Assembly (NCBI GenBank): GCA_964553325.1
Contig: CAZKKI010000025.1
Location: 29,307-93,306 of the forward strand
Reading direction: 5' to 3'
Source: BMS3ABIN04 sp964553325
GTDB taxonomy: Bacteria > Bacteroidota > Ignavibacteria > Ignavibacteriales > Melioribacteraceae
Length of the DNA stretch: 64,000 bases
Each line of letters starts with the position of its first letter. The first letter of the stretch is position 1. Under the pieces are notes generated by a model. That model was not told the DNA's origin and did not search any database. It saw nothing but the letters and a program-made list of their open reading frames with translations. The position numbers and the translations under genes were made by a program. Shown here one piece after another: positions 19,081 to 27,723 of the stretch.

Positions 19081-20160
19081 TTAAATCAACACTCCGTTAT
19101 CGTCAAATAAATGAAGTTTTTTCTTTTTAAATGAAATCATCACCGTATTTAAGTTCGGTTCCGTAAAAATATTAGAACGTGCAACCAACTTGATTCCGTT
19201 AAAATCCAAATAATATATTGTTTCCGCACCCAACGGTTCGATTAAATCAACACTGGCATTATACGTGTTTTCAGAATTTTCACCGATAATAATGTTTTCG
19301 GGTCTTATCCCCAGCGTAACATTCTTATTTGCGTACTTCAAATATCTATCGGAAATACAGGAATCAATATTAACGGAAAAATTGCTACGCATAAAATCAA
19401 CTTTTTCCCCATTAATAATTAATTTGCCTTCAATAAAATTCATCGGCGGACTTCCAATAAATCCGGCAACAAATTTATTAACGGGATTATTGTAAATTTT
19501 TAACGGACGGTCAATTTGTTGTATAACCCCGGATTTCATAATAACAATTCGGTTTCCCATCGTCATCGCCTCGGTTTGATCGTGTGTAACATATATCATT
19601 GTTGTCCCTAGTGTTTGATGTAATTTCGAAATTTCCGCCCGCATCTGAACTCGCAATTTCGCATCTAAATTACTTAACGGTTCATCAAAAAGAAAAACTT
19701 TCGGTTTTCTCACGATTGCTCTTCCCAATGCAACTCGCTGTTTTTGGCCACCAGATAAAGCAGCCGGTTTTCTGTTTAATAAACTCCGTAATCCCAAAAT
19801 TTCGGCCGTTTCCGTTACCCGCTTATCTATTTCGTGTTTCGGTAATTTTCTGATTGTAAGTCCGAACGCCATATTTTCATACACCGTCATATGAGGATAA
19901 AGAGCATAGTTTTGAAAAACCATAGCGATATCACGATCTTTCGGGGGAATGTTATTAACCAATTTATTATCTATGATTATTTCCCCGTTAGTTATATCTT
20001 CCAAACCGGCAATCATCCTCAAGATTGTCGATTTCCCACATCCCGAAGGTCCGACCAATACAATAAATTCTTTATCGGCTATTTCCATACTGAAATTGTC
20101 CACAGCCGTTTGTCCACCAGGATAAATTTTTGTTATATTCTTCAATATTACATTCGCCAT
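19081..20160 (-). CDS. sugar ABC transporter ATP-binding protein (MsmX/UgpC type)
   Basis: 359 residues. Walker A GPSGCGKST, signature ALSGGQKQRVALGRA, Walker B VFLFDEPLSNLD and the H-loop YVTHDQTEAMT are all intact. The C-terminal 120 residues form the TOBE/OB regulatory domain typical of MalK/MsmX/UgpC ATPases of the CUT1 family. It energises uptake of oligosaccharides by the two permeases and the lipoprotein encoded just upstream in the operon. It is the last gene of the minus-strand carbohydrate locus, 80 bases after the second permease. MsmX-type ATPases can serve several importers, so it may not be dedicated to this one. Confidence 0.95.
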   Translation of the reverse strand: MANVILKNITKIYPGGQTAVDNFSMEIADKEFIVLVGPSGCGKSTILRMIAGLEDITNGEIIIDNKLVNNIPPKDRDIAMVFQNYALYPHMTVYENMAFGLTIRKLPKHEIDKRVTETAEILGLRSLLNRKPAALSGGQKQRVALGRAIVRKPKVFLFDEPLSNLDAKLRVQMRAEISKLHQTLGTTMIYVTHDQTEAMTMGNRIVIMKSGVIQQIDRPLKIYNNPVNKFVAGFIGSPPMNFIEGKLIINGEKVDFMRSNFSVNIDSCISDRYLKYANKNVTLGIRPENIIIGENSENTYNASVDLIEPLGAETIYYLDFNGIKLVARSNIFTEPNLNTVMISFKKKKLHLFDDNGVLI

Positions 20161-20240
20161 AATTCAGATTTCCATTTTTTCATTTCGTTGTCAAGTTCCG
20201 AAGACCAAATTTTTAAGAATTTATATAAGCTCTTTTAGAA

Positions 20241-21062
20241 TTACTCTTTTACACTTCCGAGCATAATCCCTTTAATATATTGCTTTTGAAGCATCAAGAA
20301 TATTAAGATTATCGGTAGAATCGTTATAACGGAACCGGCCATCATTAATTCCGGATCTTTTACATGTTCCCCCATGAGGTTTGCAAGAGCAACCGGCAAT
20401 GTAAACATTGATTGATCCGTTAGAGCTACCAACGGCCAAATAAAATCGTTCCATGTACCCATAAAAGTAAACAATGCAAGTGTTACCAATATCGGTTTTA
20501 TAATTGGCAAAAATATTTTGTAATAAATTTGAAAATCCGTTGCACCATCTATTTTAGCCGCTTGAATTAAACTATCGGGTATAGATTCGGCGTATTGCTT
20601 AATAAGGAATATTCCGAAAATATTAGCCATGCCCGGAATAATAATCGCAAAATAAGTATTAATAACTCCCATTTCTTTAAGCATTAAAAATAACGGTAAC
20701 ATTGTTACTTGAGCGGGAATTATCATCGAACTTAATAAAATCTTAAAAAGTTTATCTTTACCTGAAAATTCATACTTGGCAAAAGCGAATCCCGCTAATG
20801 AATTAAAAAATAAAGAGACCAATGTTACACTAATAGATATTACCAAGCTATTGATAAAACTGGTTTTTATATTCAGTTTTGAGAACAATGTTTCGTATTG
20901 GATTAATGTAAATTTATCGGGGAAAAATCTAGGGGGAAAAACGGAAGCGTGTCCGTCTGCCATAAAGGAAGCTGAAAGCATCCATATAAAAGGTGCAAGA
21001 GTAAAAATTGCAATAATCATCAACAAAAAATTCAATATAATTATTTTCGTTTTACTATTCAT
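20241..21062 (-). CDS. carbohydrate ABC transporter permease (MalG family)
   Basis: 273 residues with six predicted membrane helices. The EAA loop that contacts the ATPase is seen as AKIDGATDFQIYYKIFLP near residue 168, followed by GTWNDFIWPL, a hallmark of the MalG/UgpE half of CUT1 importers. It forms the inner-membrane channel together with the MalF-like partner, whose gene it overlaps by eight bases. The substrate is inferred from the locus to be a beta-linked gluco-oligosaccharide. Confidence 0.95.
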   Translation of the reverse strand: MNSKTKIIILNFLLMIIAIFTLAPFIWMLSASFMADGHASVFPPRFFPDKFTLIQYETLFSKLNIKTSFINSLVISISVTLVSLFFNSLAGFAFAKYEFSGKDKLFKILLSSMIIPAQVTMLPLFLMLKEMGVINTYFAIIIPGMANIFGIFLIKQYAESIPDSLIQAAKIDGATDFQIYYKIFLPIIKPILVTLALFTFMGTWNDFIWPLVALTDQSMFTLPVALANLMGEHVKDPELMMAGSVITILPIILIFLMLQKQYIKGIMLGSVKE

Positions 21063-21945
21063 TTCGCTTCAGCTTAAGTTGAATAATAGTTCCGGTAAAA
21101 ATAACCGCAAATAGTACAAATGCTAAAGCGGCCGAATAACCCATGTTCCACCATCTAAAACCTTCTTGATACATATATTGCACAATGCTCAAAGTTGAAT
21201 TCAACGGTCCTCCTTGAGTCATTATATACGGTTCGGCAAAAAGTTGAAAAAATCCGATCAACGTAATTATGCTAATAAACAATGTGGTGGGAGCAAGCAT
21301 CGGTAAGGTTATTCTATAAAATTTTTGCCACGCGTTAGCTCCTTCCACTTCAGCGGCTTCATAAAGTTGTAAAGGTATGTTTTGCAAACCTGCTGTAAAA
21401 ATAATCATATTATAACCGAAGTTTTTCCAGACAGCCAATAGAATAATTGAAGGCATAGCCCAATCAGGATCGCCCAGCCAATCGATAGGTGCAATCCCGA
21501 AAAATCCCAAAAAGTAATTGAGCAAACCGAAATGAGGATGATAAATAAACCGCCAAACTATCGAAACTGCAACAAGAGTTGTAACTACAGGCAGAAAAAA
21601 TGATAATCGGAAAAGAGATTTGAATTTAGCAAACTTTGAGTTCAACATGATTGCAGTAATTAAAGAAACCAAGACCGAAAGCGGACCTGCAACAATAACA
21701 AAGTAAAAAGTATTTTTAAATGCCTGCCAAAACAGCGGATCGTTAATAAGATTAATGTAATTATCTAAACCTATAAATCTTGTATATTTCCAATCGGCAA
21801 TGGAGTATATTCCAAAATCGGTAAAACTCATAACAAACGCAGCAATAACGGGTAAGAAGAAAAATATGAAAATGGAAAGGAGCGCAGGGGCAAGAAAAAG
21901 AAAAATCGATTTTTTTAAAATGCTATTTTTTATTCTAGCGATCAC
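21055..21945 (-). CDS. carbohydrate ABC transporter permease (MalF/UgpA family)
   Basis: 296 residues with six membrane helices. The EAA loop reads YEAAEVEGANAWQKFYRITL near residue 196, followed by an LPML turn, and MTQGGPLNSTLSIVQYMY near residue 245 is typical of the MalF/UgpA half of CUT1 importers. It pairs with the MalG-like permease (eight-base overlap). It overlaps the binding-protein gene by 11 bases on its 5' side, so all three are made in step. Confidence 0.95.
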   Translation of the reverse strand: MIARIKNSILKKSIFLFLAPALLSIFIFFFLPVIAAFVMSFTDFGIYSIADWKYTRFIGLDNYINLINDPLFWQAFKNTFYFVIVAGPLSVLVSLITAIMLNSKFAKFKSLFRLSFFLPVVTTLVAVSIVWRFIYHPHFGLLNYFLGFFGIAPIDWLGDPDWAMPSIILLAVWKNFGYNMIIFTAGLQNIPLQLYEAAEVEGANAWQKFYRITLPMLAPTTLFISIITLIGFFQLFAEPYIMTQGGPLNSTLSIVQYMYQEGFRWWNMGYSAALAFVLFAVIFTGTIIQLKLKRNE

Positions 21946-23200
21946 TTTTCTTTAAAATCCATCTTCTTTTTTCCAAAATCTTGTTTACATCCTCATCCAG
22001 TAATTTTAATGCTTCATCGGTATTCATTTTATTTCTAACAACGTATTCAACATATTGTGGTAACTTAGAAAAAACTATTTGTTCCCATTCCGGAACTTTG
22101 GGCGGTGATTTAACATTTTTAAATTGCTCGTAAAATGCTTTTACAAACTCATTTTCAATCAATAAAATATCGTTCCATGCATTTCTCACCGCCGGTAAAT
22201 CATTTACTAATTTATAAAATTTAATTTGAGTTTTTGTTTGAGAAAGATATTCAATTAGTTTCCACGCTGCAGTTTTGTTTCTCGATTTTTTATTGATTAC
22301 AAGACTCGATCCGCCTGCTAAAGAAATACCCGGATACTTTCCGCTTTTAGACGGTAACGGTGCTATCCCCCAGTTATCCTTTAAGGAATCAGGCATCCAT
22401 TTTTTTATTTCTTTTACATTCCAAGGACCCGAAAAAAACATATTAATATACCCATCCCGAAACGCCTGATAAATATTTGTTACTTGCGATATACCAATCG
22501 GCGATAACTTTTCTTTATGGTATTTTGTTAAGTAATTAAATGCTTCTTTAAATTCAAGTGATGAAAAATTACCGTAACAATAGTTATCCTTTAAGATTGT
22601 AGCACCGTTTTGCATTCCGAAAATAATATATGGTGTCCAATCGTTTATAGGTATATATATAGGATATTTTGATTCATCGTTTAAAAGCGTCTTAATTTTT
22701 TTTGAAATTACGTAAAGCTGTTCCCATGTATGCGGAGGACCCGGAGAGCCTGCTTTTCTTAAAACGTCGGATCTATAAAATAAAACACGTGTATCAATAT
22801 ACCAAGGAATTCCATAAACAATGGAATCGATAATATTTGCTTCCCATATTCCTTTGAAATAGTTATCCGCATTTACTATTTCCGAATGTTCAAGATAACC
22901 GTTCAAGTCTTCCAACGCCAAAAGGGATTGAAATTGAGGGAGCCAAGTGTTTCCAAGCTGGAAAACATCGGGCAACATATTGCTTGCATAAGCGGTAATC
23001 AGCTTTTCCTGAGCCGCCGACCACGGCACTTGTTGTACAACAATCTTTATATCAGGATTCTTTACTTCAAATTCTTTTATTATATGAGTAACGTATTCCC
23101 CCTCAACACCCAATCCCCAAAAAACAATTTCGGTATTTTCTTCTTTTTTAGATATACAACTTGTTAATAATAATATTATCAATAAGTATCTGACTAACAT
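21935..23200 (-). CDS. extracellular sugar-binding lipoprotein (SBP family 1)
   Basis: 421 residues. The start MLVRYLLIILLLTSC is a lipoprotein signal with a lipobox cysteine at residue 15. The mature protein has the type-I sugar-binding fold: IVFWGLGVEGEYVTHIIKEF near the N-terminus, VPWSAAQEKLITAYASNMLP near residue 60, and the family motif GGSSLVINKKSRNKTAAWKL near residue 290. It captures the sugar in the periplasm for the two permeases encoded downstream. Clusters for sophoro-oligosaccharide import in Firmicutes have the same order next to a GH94 enzyme. The ligand here is inferred only from the neighbours. Confidence 0.93.
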   Translation of the reverse strand: MLVRYLLIILLLTSCISKKEENTEIVFWGLGVEGEYVTHIIKEFEVKNPDIKIVVQQVPWSAAQEKLITAYASNMLPDVFQLGNTWLPQFQSLLALEDLNGYLEHSEIVNADNYFKGIWEANIIDSIVYGIPWYIDTRVLFYRSDVLRKAGSPGPPHTWEQLYVISKKIKTLLNDESKYPIYIPINDWTPYIIFGMQNGATILKDNYCYGNFSSLEFKEAFNYLTKYHKEKLSPIGISQVTNIYQAFRDGYINMFFSGPWNVKEIKKWMPDSLKDNWGIAPLPSKSGKYPGISLAGGSSLVINKKSRNKTAAWKLIEYLSQTKTQIKFYKLVNDLPAVRNAWNDILLIENEFVKAFYEQFKNVKSPPKVPEWEQIVFSKLPQYVEYVVRNKMNTDEALKLLDEDVNKILEKRRWILKKSDR

Positions 23201-23241
23201 TAATTATTTTTGTATTTAATTTATTATATTTTTAATATTTT

Positions 23242-26200
23242 TTATTTTAGTAGTACCATTTTTTTAGTTTGAATAAAATCGGCAGTAATAATTCTATAAA
23301 TATAAACTCCTGAAGCAAGATTTGAAGCATCAAAAATAATTTTATGATGTCCTGCCTCAATAAGCTCATTTACCAACACCTTGATTCGGTTCCCTAGTAA
23401 ATCGTACACAATTATTTTCACGTTTTGCGATTTAGGTAAAGAATAATCAATTATCGTGTACGGATTAAAAGGATTAGGATAATTTTGTGATAATTCATAA
23501 CTAAGATTTAGACTTGCAGCTTCCTCTTCTACATCTTGGTTATTTGAATATTCTAAACTTGTTACTGGGCAATATATATCCCAATCCCCGTTTCTATCGT
23601 CTTGCCATACAATTTGAAAGCCTCGGTTTTTTCCCAAATATGTAATTGCCGGTGCAATTTGATTTGATTCCGGTCGTTTTGAATGAACTCTTGAATTGCC
23701 GCCTATTTTGTTACCATCATAAGAATATTTTTGATAGTAAATATCCATCGATCCTTCTCTGCTATCTTGCCACACAATAGTAAAATTCCCGGACGAATCT
23801 AATGCGATATCCGGCTTACATATAGCTGGGCTATAATTATTTGAACATACTGTAAGTATGCTATTTTGCAATACTCCGTACTGATTATAAATGGCAGCAT
23901 AAACATTTCGCTGAGAAGATGTGGTATCAAGCCATACAACAACAAAATTACCATCTTCACTCATAGCAGCTGATGGTTTAATTGAGGATTTATATGATCC
24001 GCTAATTTTAAAATTTGACCCATTCGGTGTTCCATCAGAATTGAAAATCTGACCATATATTTCATCATCTCCGTTCCTCTCGTCATGCCACACAACTAGG
24101 AAATTACCGTTAGCAGCCATACAGATATCCGGATAGTTTTGATCCTCTTCGGTATTATCATCATTTACTTTTATATTATTATTTACTTTTCTTCCTAAAC
24201 TATCAATCAATTGAATAAAAATATCTTTCCCGTTTTCAATCCCAGTCCACGCAGCAACAAAATTATTATTTTTGCTCGATGCAATTGCACAAGTTTGTTC
24301 GCTAGAAAAAATCGGTTGATCATTAATTAAAAATCTAGATGTTGTAGAAGTATCATTAAATGTGAATAATTTTCCGTAAATATTATTATATTCATACCAA
24401 GTTATCAAATACCCACCGTTTTCATTAATTGCTACTTTAGGTTTTGTATAGATTGAATCGATAGAATTAACTTTTTTATTCACCCCGTTAACTCTAAATT
24501 TACCTATACTGTTATCAACAGAGTAAAATTCTTGAGCATATATAAAGTCTTTATTATCATTTCTTCTATCGTTCCACACCGTAACGTACTGCCCCGAATT
24601 ATTAGCAGCCGTTGCGGGAGTGAGTTGTGAAGCGCCTGTCATATCATCATTTACTCTCAAATCGGGAGTAAATAATTCGTTTAACGCAAAATTAATATAT
24701 TCGTTTGTGTTCAAATAATTCCATATTAATTTCGACCGAAAATTCTCAATCATTAAAAGCATTGGACCTTGGTCTATTGCAAAAAAATTATTTTTATACA
24801 TTGGGAATTTTGACCAAGCCCCGCTTTTAATTGACGAAGTATCAGTGTAACTGTCTCTGAACCCATAATTCCCCGTCCATAATTGTGTATTTAAATAGTA
24901 ATTTTTTAAAACATCATAAACTAAGTTGGAATTAAAACCGTCTGAATAAGCGGCAAACCCCATCATACTTACTGCACCGTACACAGGTACAGTACCATTA
25001 TTTTCTCCATAATATACCCCGTTAAAATTTGGATCATCATTACTTTGTTTTGTAGGCAATGCTCCATTTTCTCCGAAATACATTGTATCAATCCCTGCAG
25101 AAATTTGCTCGGTTGCTGTAAGTCCCCAACTATTTTCATTATAAGTAGGTACGTTTGTTCTACCCGATCCGTCAATGCCTGCAATACAATAATCTCTATT
25201 AGCATATCCGGCTTCAACGGAATTATCGAACCAGTCAATACCTTGAGCATCCGTTTTGTTATGCAAGTTTAACCAACAATGTGTAAAAAAGTACTGAAAC
25301 AACGAACCGTTCCATGAATTTACAATTGTATGGTTATTATAAGTTCCGATATCTCTGCTCCAAGAATAAAAACAATTTGACGGCACCGAGAAAGTTGGAG
25401 ATCCAACCGCAAGAATATTTATAAGCATAACTTCATCCGTGTAAACATCCCAGTGACCAACAAAACCTTTTTCAGGAGACCAACCTAAATAGAACTGATT
25501 TACCGATTTGTCATAAAACCATGCCCAATCAATTCTTCGATAAAGCTTTTCGGCCAAATTAACGATTGTCGAATTATTTTTAAAATACTCACGTGCCAAT
25601 AAAACTCCCGCCATAAGAATACCGGTATCGACCACAGACAATTCTACCGGTTCTTTACCAGGGGATACTTGTTTTCGTAACCCTGTTTCAGCATCTAGAA
25701 AATGGTAATAAAATCCTTTATAACCGTTAGTCCCAATAATATCCGGTCCTTGCGGTGTACTCCATAAATTAGTTAAAACCTTTATTATATAATTTTCCGC
25801 TTCTGTTTCCGATATCCAACCTCTTTGTGCTGCTATCACAGTAGCTCCCAAACCAAATCCCGTACCGGCTACAGTTGCAAGATCTAAAAAGTTGGCTCTA
25901 TCAAAAACAAGACCTGTTGCATCATTAGAACATTCTTTAAAGTAATTATAAGTTCTTCGTTCGACAAGATCTAAAAAATTTTCATCGAAATCATCATTCT
26001 CCCAATAAACTTCATTGGTATCGACAAATTGTAAATCATCAATATAAAATTTTCCCGAGGTATTACTAGCGGTACTATTATCAAGAGAAATAACAACTTC
26101 CGTAACTTTTTTTGGATCGAAGCTTCCGTAAACGGCAAGACTATCGGTATCAAAAGGAATAACCCATTGTCGCCAATTATTACCAACGCCACTCAAAACC

Positions 26201-27657
26201 GCAAAAGCTTTACCCGAATTATAGTCTGGGTTTCCCCACCTGCTATCATGAAATTCAACACATATTTTATCGCTATAACCGCTCACATCACCTTTTACCC
26301 ATAATGAAAATTTGTCCATATTGCTCATATCTCTTGGTTCCGGATTTTCTCCTGGACCTAGTAAATTCCAATATGAAATCCAAGTATTAATATCATAACC
26401 GACATCGTAAGATATTTGCCAAGCGAATGGTCGGGTATGAGCTTCTCCGCCATATTCGACATTCGATAACGATACTTTCAGTTGTGCATTATCGCTTTTG
26501 GCTGCACCGGTATAACCGAAATAGTCATTATATCCTGAACGCGCGACAGAATCTTTTTTTATTTGGTCAGGCACTCGTCCATCAAAATCATCGAGACTAT
26601 ATCTTACACCTATAGAAGAAAGTTCTATAGGATTGTTTAACGGAATAAATCCTCCCACTTGTAAATTGTCAAGGAAAAGTTTACCACTAGTAAAAATATC
26701 TGTATTAGGAACAACTATCTTAATCTCTTCAATATTACTCAAATTAATATTTCCGCCGAGTTTTAAAGTAACTGTAGTCCATGTATCAGCCGGTATATTA
26801 ACCCACTCGGTTCCTATACCTTTCGTACCGTCCCAAATAAACACAAATAAACTGCAATCGGGCGTAGAGGAAGGCCTGTAGACATCCAATCTGAAATAAT
26901 AAAATCTACTCCAGTCTTTCGGTTGAGAAAAACTTGTTTGAAGTTGTGCGACATGATCATCTTGATAGATAGAATCATCCCATTGTAGAACTTGCGATGC
27001 AGTACTTCCAAAATTTGGGGAACTTTTTGTATGCGTTATGTCATCAGATACTGTTACTTGGTTATCTTTATTATCAGCATCAGCGGATCCATCCCAATAG
27101 TAGTTTGGTGCCTCAAAACCGTCCCACAATGTTTCAATACCATCTTTATAAAAGCGTATGTTGTCAATATAAACCGAAACCGTCCCGTTATACCAAGATT
27201 GGACCAAATAGAGTTTTCGTATGTTATTTCCATTAACATCTATTTTCCAATCTAGATATTTGTTTCCTGCAGTCATATTTAATGCTTGCAGAAATATTTC
27301 TTGGTTATCCGAATTTACAATTTTAATTTCAAGTCTATGGTTATGAATTGCATAGACATCCATTTTTATTGAATCCGGTGTTTCGGTTTCAATGCAACCA
27401 GTTCCAAAAATATTCCAACCGGTATTGTTTTTAACGGATGTTAATTTTAACGAAGAACTACCTTCAGTACTCCAATTGTTACTATAAGATACACTGCCAT
27501 CGTCGTTTCCCCAGTGATACCAATGCCAATTGTGAGTTTCGAAATCATCAACCATTTTAAAACTTTGCATATAAATTTTAGGCGATACAAACAAAAAAAT
27601 TGCTGTAACTGTAAATAAAAAGCTTTTGTGAAATCTGATTTTTCTTGTTTTTTTCAT
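23242..27657 (-). CDS. secreted multidomain GH144-like glucanase with seven-repeat propeller and T9SS tail
   Basis: 1471 residues. Order of parts: signal peptide (1 to about 30); three galactose-binding-like/CBM-type beta-sandwich regions (about 31-175, 176-340 and 341-550, each ending in an IDDL- or LDNL-like strand); a catalytic (alpha/alpha)6 domain of the 'glucoamylase family' (PF10091, GH144-like) at about 555-1000, ending AIDQGPMLLMIENFRSKLIW; seven VVWxDxRNGxxDIY repeats (about 1020-1365); and a type IX secretion C-terminal domain from NYPNPFNPY (about 1390) to the end. The family hydrolyses beta-1,2-glucan or related beta-glucans. Where its paralogue next door has GGDLVETAYL, this protein has ELSVVDTGIL, so its specificity may differ. 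It is expected on the cell surface or released. Confidence 0.82.
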   Translation of the reverse strand: MKKTRKIRFHKSFLFTVTAIFLFVSPKIYMQSFKMVDDFETHNWHWYHWGNDDGSVSYSNNWSTEGSSSLKLTSVKNNTGWNIFGTGCIETETPDSIKMDVYAIHNHRLEIKIVNSDNQEIFLQALNMTAGNKYLDWKIDVNGNNIRKLYLVQSWYNGTVSVYIDNIRFYKDGIETLWDGFEAPNYYWDGSADADNKDNQVTVSDDITHTKSSPNFGSTASQVLQWDDSIYQDDHVAQLQTSFSQPKDWSRFYYFRLDVYRPSSTPDCSLFVFIWDGTKGIGTEWVNIPADTWTTVTLKLGGNINLSNIEEIKIVVPNTDIFTSGKLFLDNLQVGGFIPLNNPIELSSIGVRYSLDDFDGRVPDQIKKDSVARSGYNDYFGYTGAAKSDNAQLKVSLSNVEYGGEAHTRPFAWQISYDVGYDINTWISYWNLLGPGENPEPRDMSNMDKFSLWVKGDVSGYSDKICVEFHDSRWGNPDYNSGKAFAVLSGVGNNWRQWVIPFDTDSLAVYGSFDPKKVTEVVISLDNSTASNTSGKFYIDDLQFVDTNEVYWENDDFDENFLDLVERRTYNYFKECSNDATGLVFDRANFLDLATVAGTGFGLGATVIAAQRGWISETEAENYIIKVLTNLWSTPQGPDIIGTNGYKGFYYHFLDAETGLRKQVSPGKEPVELSVVDTGILMAGVLLAREYFKNNSTIVNLAEKLYRRIDWAWFYDKSVNQFYLGWSPEKGFVGHWDVYTDEVMLINILAVGSPTFSVPSNCFYSWSRDIGTYNNHTIVNSWNGSLFQYFFTHCWLNLHNKTDAQGIDWFDNSVEAGYANRDYCIAGIDGSGRTNVPTYNENSWGLTATEQISAGIDTMYFGENGALPTKQSNDDPNFNGVYYGENNGTVPVYGAVSMMGFAAYSDGFNSNLVYDVLKNYYLNTQLWTGNYGFRDSYTDTSSIKSGAWSKFPMYKNNFFAIDQGPMLLMIENFRSKLIWNYLNTNEYINFALNELFTPDLRVNDDMTGASQLTPATAANNSGQYVTVWNDRRNDNKDFIYAQEFYSVDNSIGKFRVNGVNKKVNSIDSIYTKPKVAINENGGYLITWYEYNNIYGKLFTFNDTSTTSRFLINDQPIFSSEQTCAIASSKNNNFVAAWTGIENGKDIFIQLIDSLGRKVNNNIKVNDDNTEEDQNYPDICMAANGNFLVVWHDERNGDDEIYGQIFNSDGTPNGSNFKISGSYKSSIKPSAAMSEDGNFVVVWLDTTSSQRNVYAAIYNQYGVLQNSILTVCSNNYSPAICKPDIALDSSGNFTIVWQDSREGSMDIYYQKYSYDGNKIGGNSRVHSKRPESNQIAPAITYLGKNRGFQIVWQDDRNGDWDIYCPVTSLEYSNNQDVEEEAASLNLSYELSQNYPNPFNPYTIIDYSLPKSQNVKIIVYDLLGNRIKVLVNELIEAGHHKIIFDASNLASGVYIYRIITADFIQTKKMVLLK
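23568..24592 (-). repeat. seven protein-level repeats, predicted beta-propeller blades
   Basis: Inside the 1471-residue enzyme a unit of about 45-55 residues recurs seven times. Its core strands read VTVWNDRRNDNKDFIYAQ, LITWYEYNNIYGKLF, VAAWTGIENGKDIFIQ, LVVWHDERNGDDEIYGQ, VVVWLDTTSSQRNVYAA, TIVWQDSREGSMDIYYQ and QIVWQDDRNGDWDIYCP. The number and form suggest a seven-bladed propeller between the catalytic domain and the secretion tail. The repeats have diverged and are not DNA-level tandem copies. Confidence 0.7.
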
Positions 27658-27685
27658 GGCTCCAACTCTTATAATTAATTAATAA

Positions 27686-27705
27686 GTTAGTTAATCCATA
27701 CTAAC
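27686..27705. promoter_or_regulatory. imperfect inverted repeat upstream of the large glucanase gene
   Basis: GTTAGT and ACTAAC are separated by eight bases in the 66-base gap between the two GH144-like genes. It could be a weak operator or RNA hairpin; there is no sequence match to the LacI-type sites before lacI. Function unknown. Confidence 0.25.
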
Positions 27706-27723
27706 AATTAATCATCGCGAGAA

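Noticed and set aside
23568..24592. possible CRISPR or DNA tandem repeat
   Set aside because: The repetition is in protein sequence only; the DNA units differ and have no constant repeat length.
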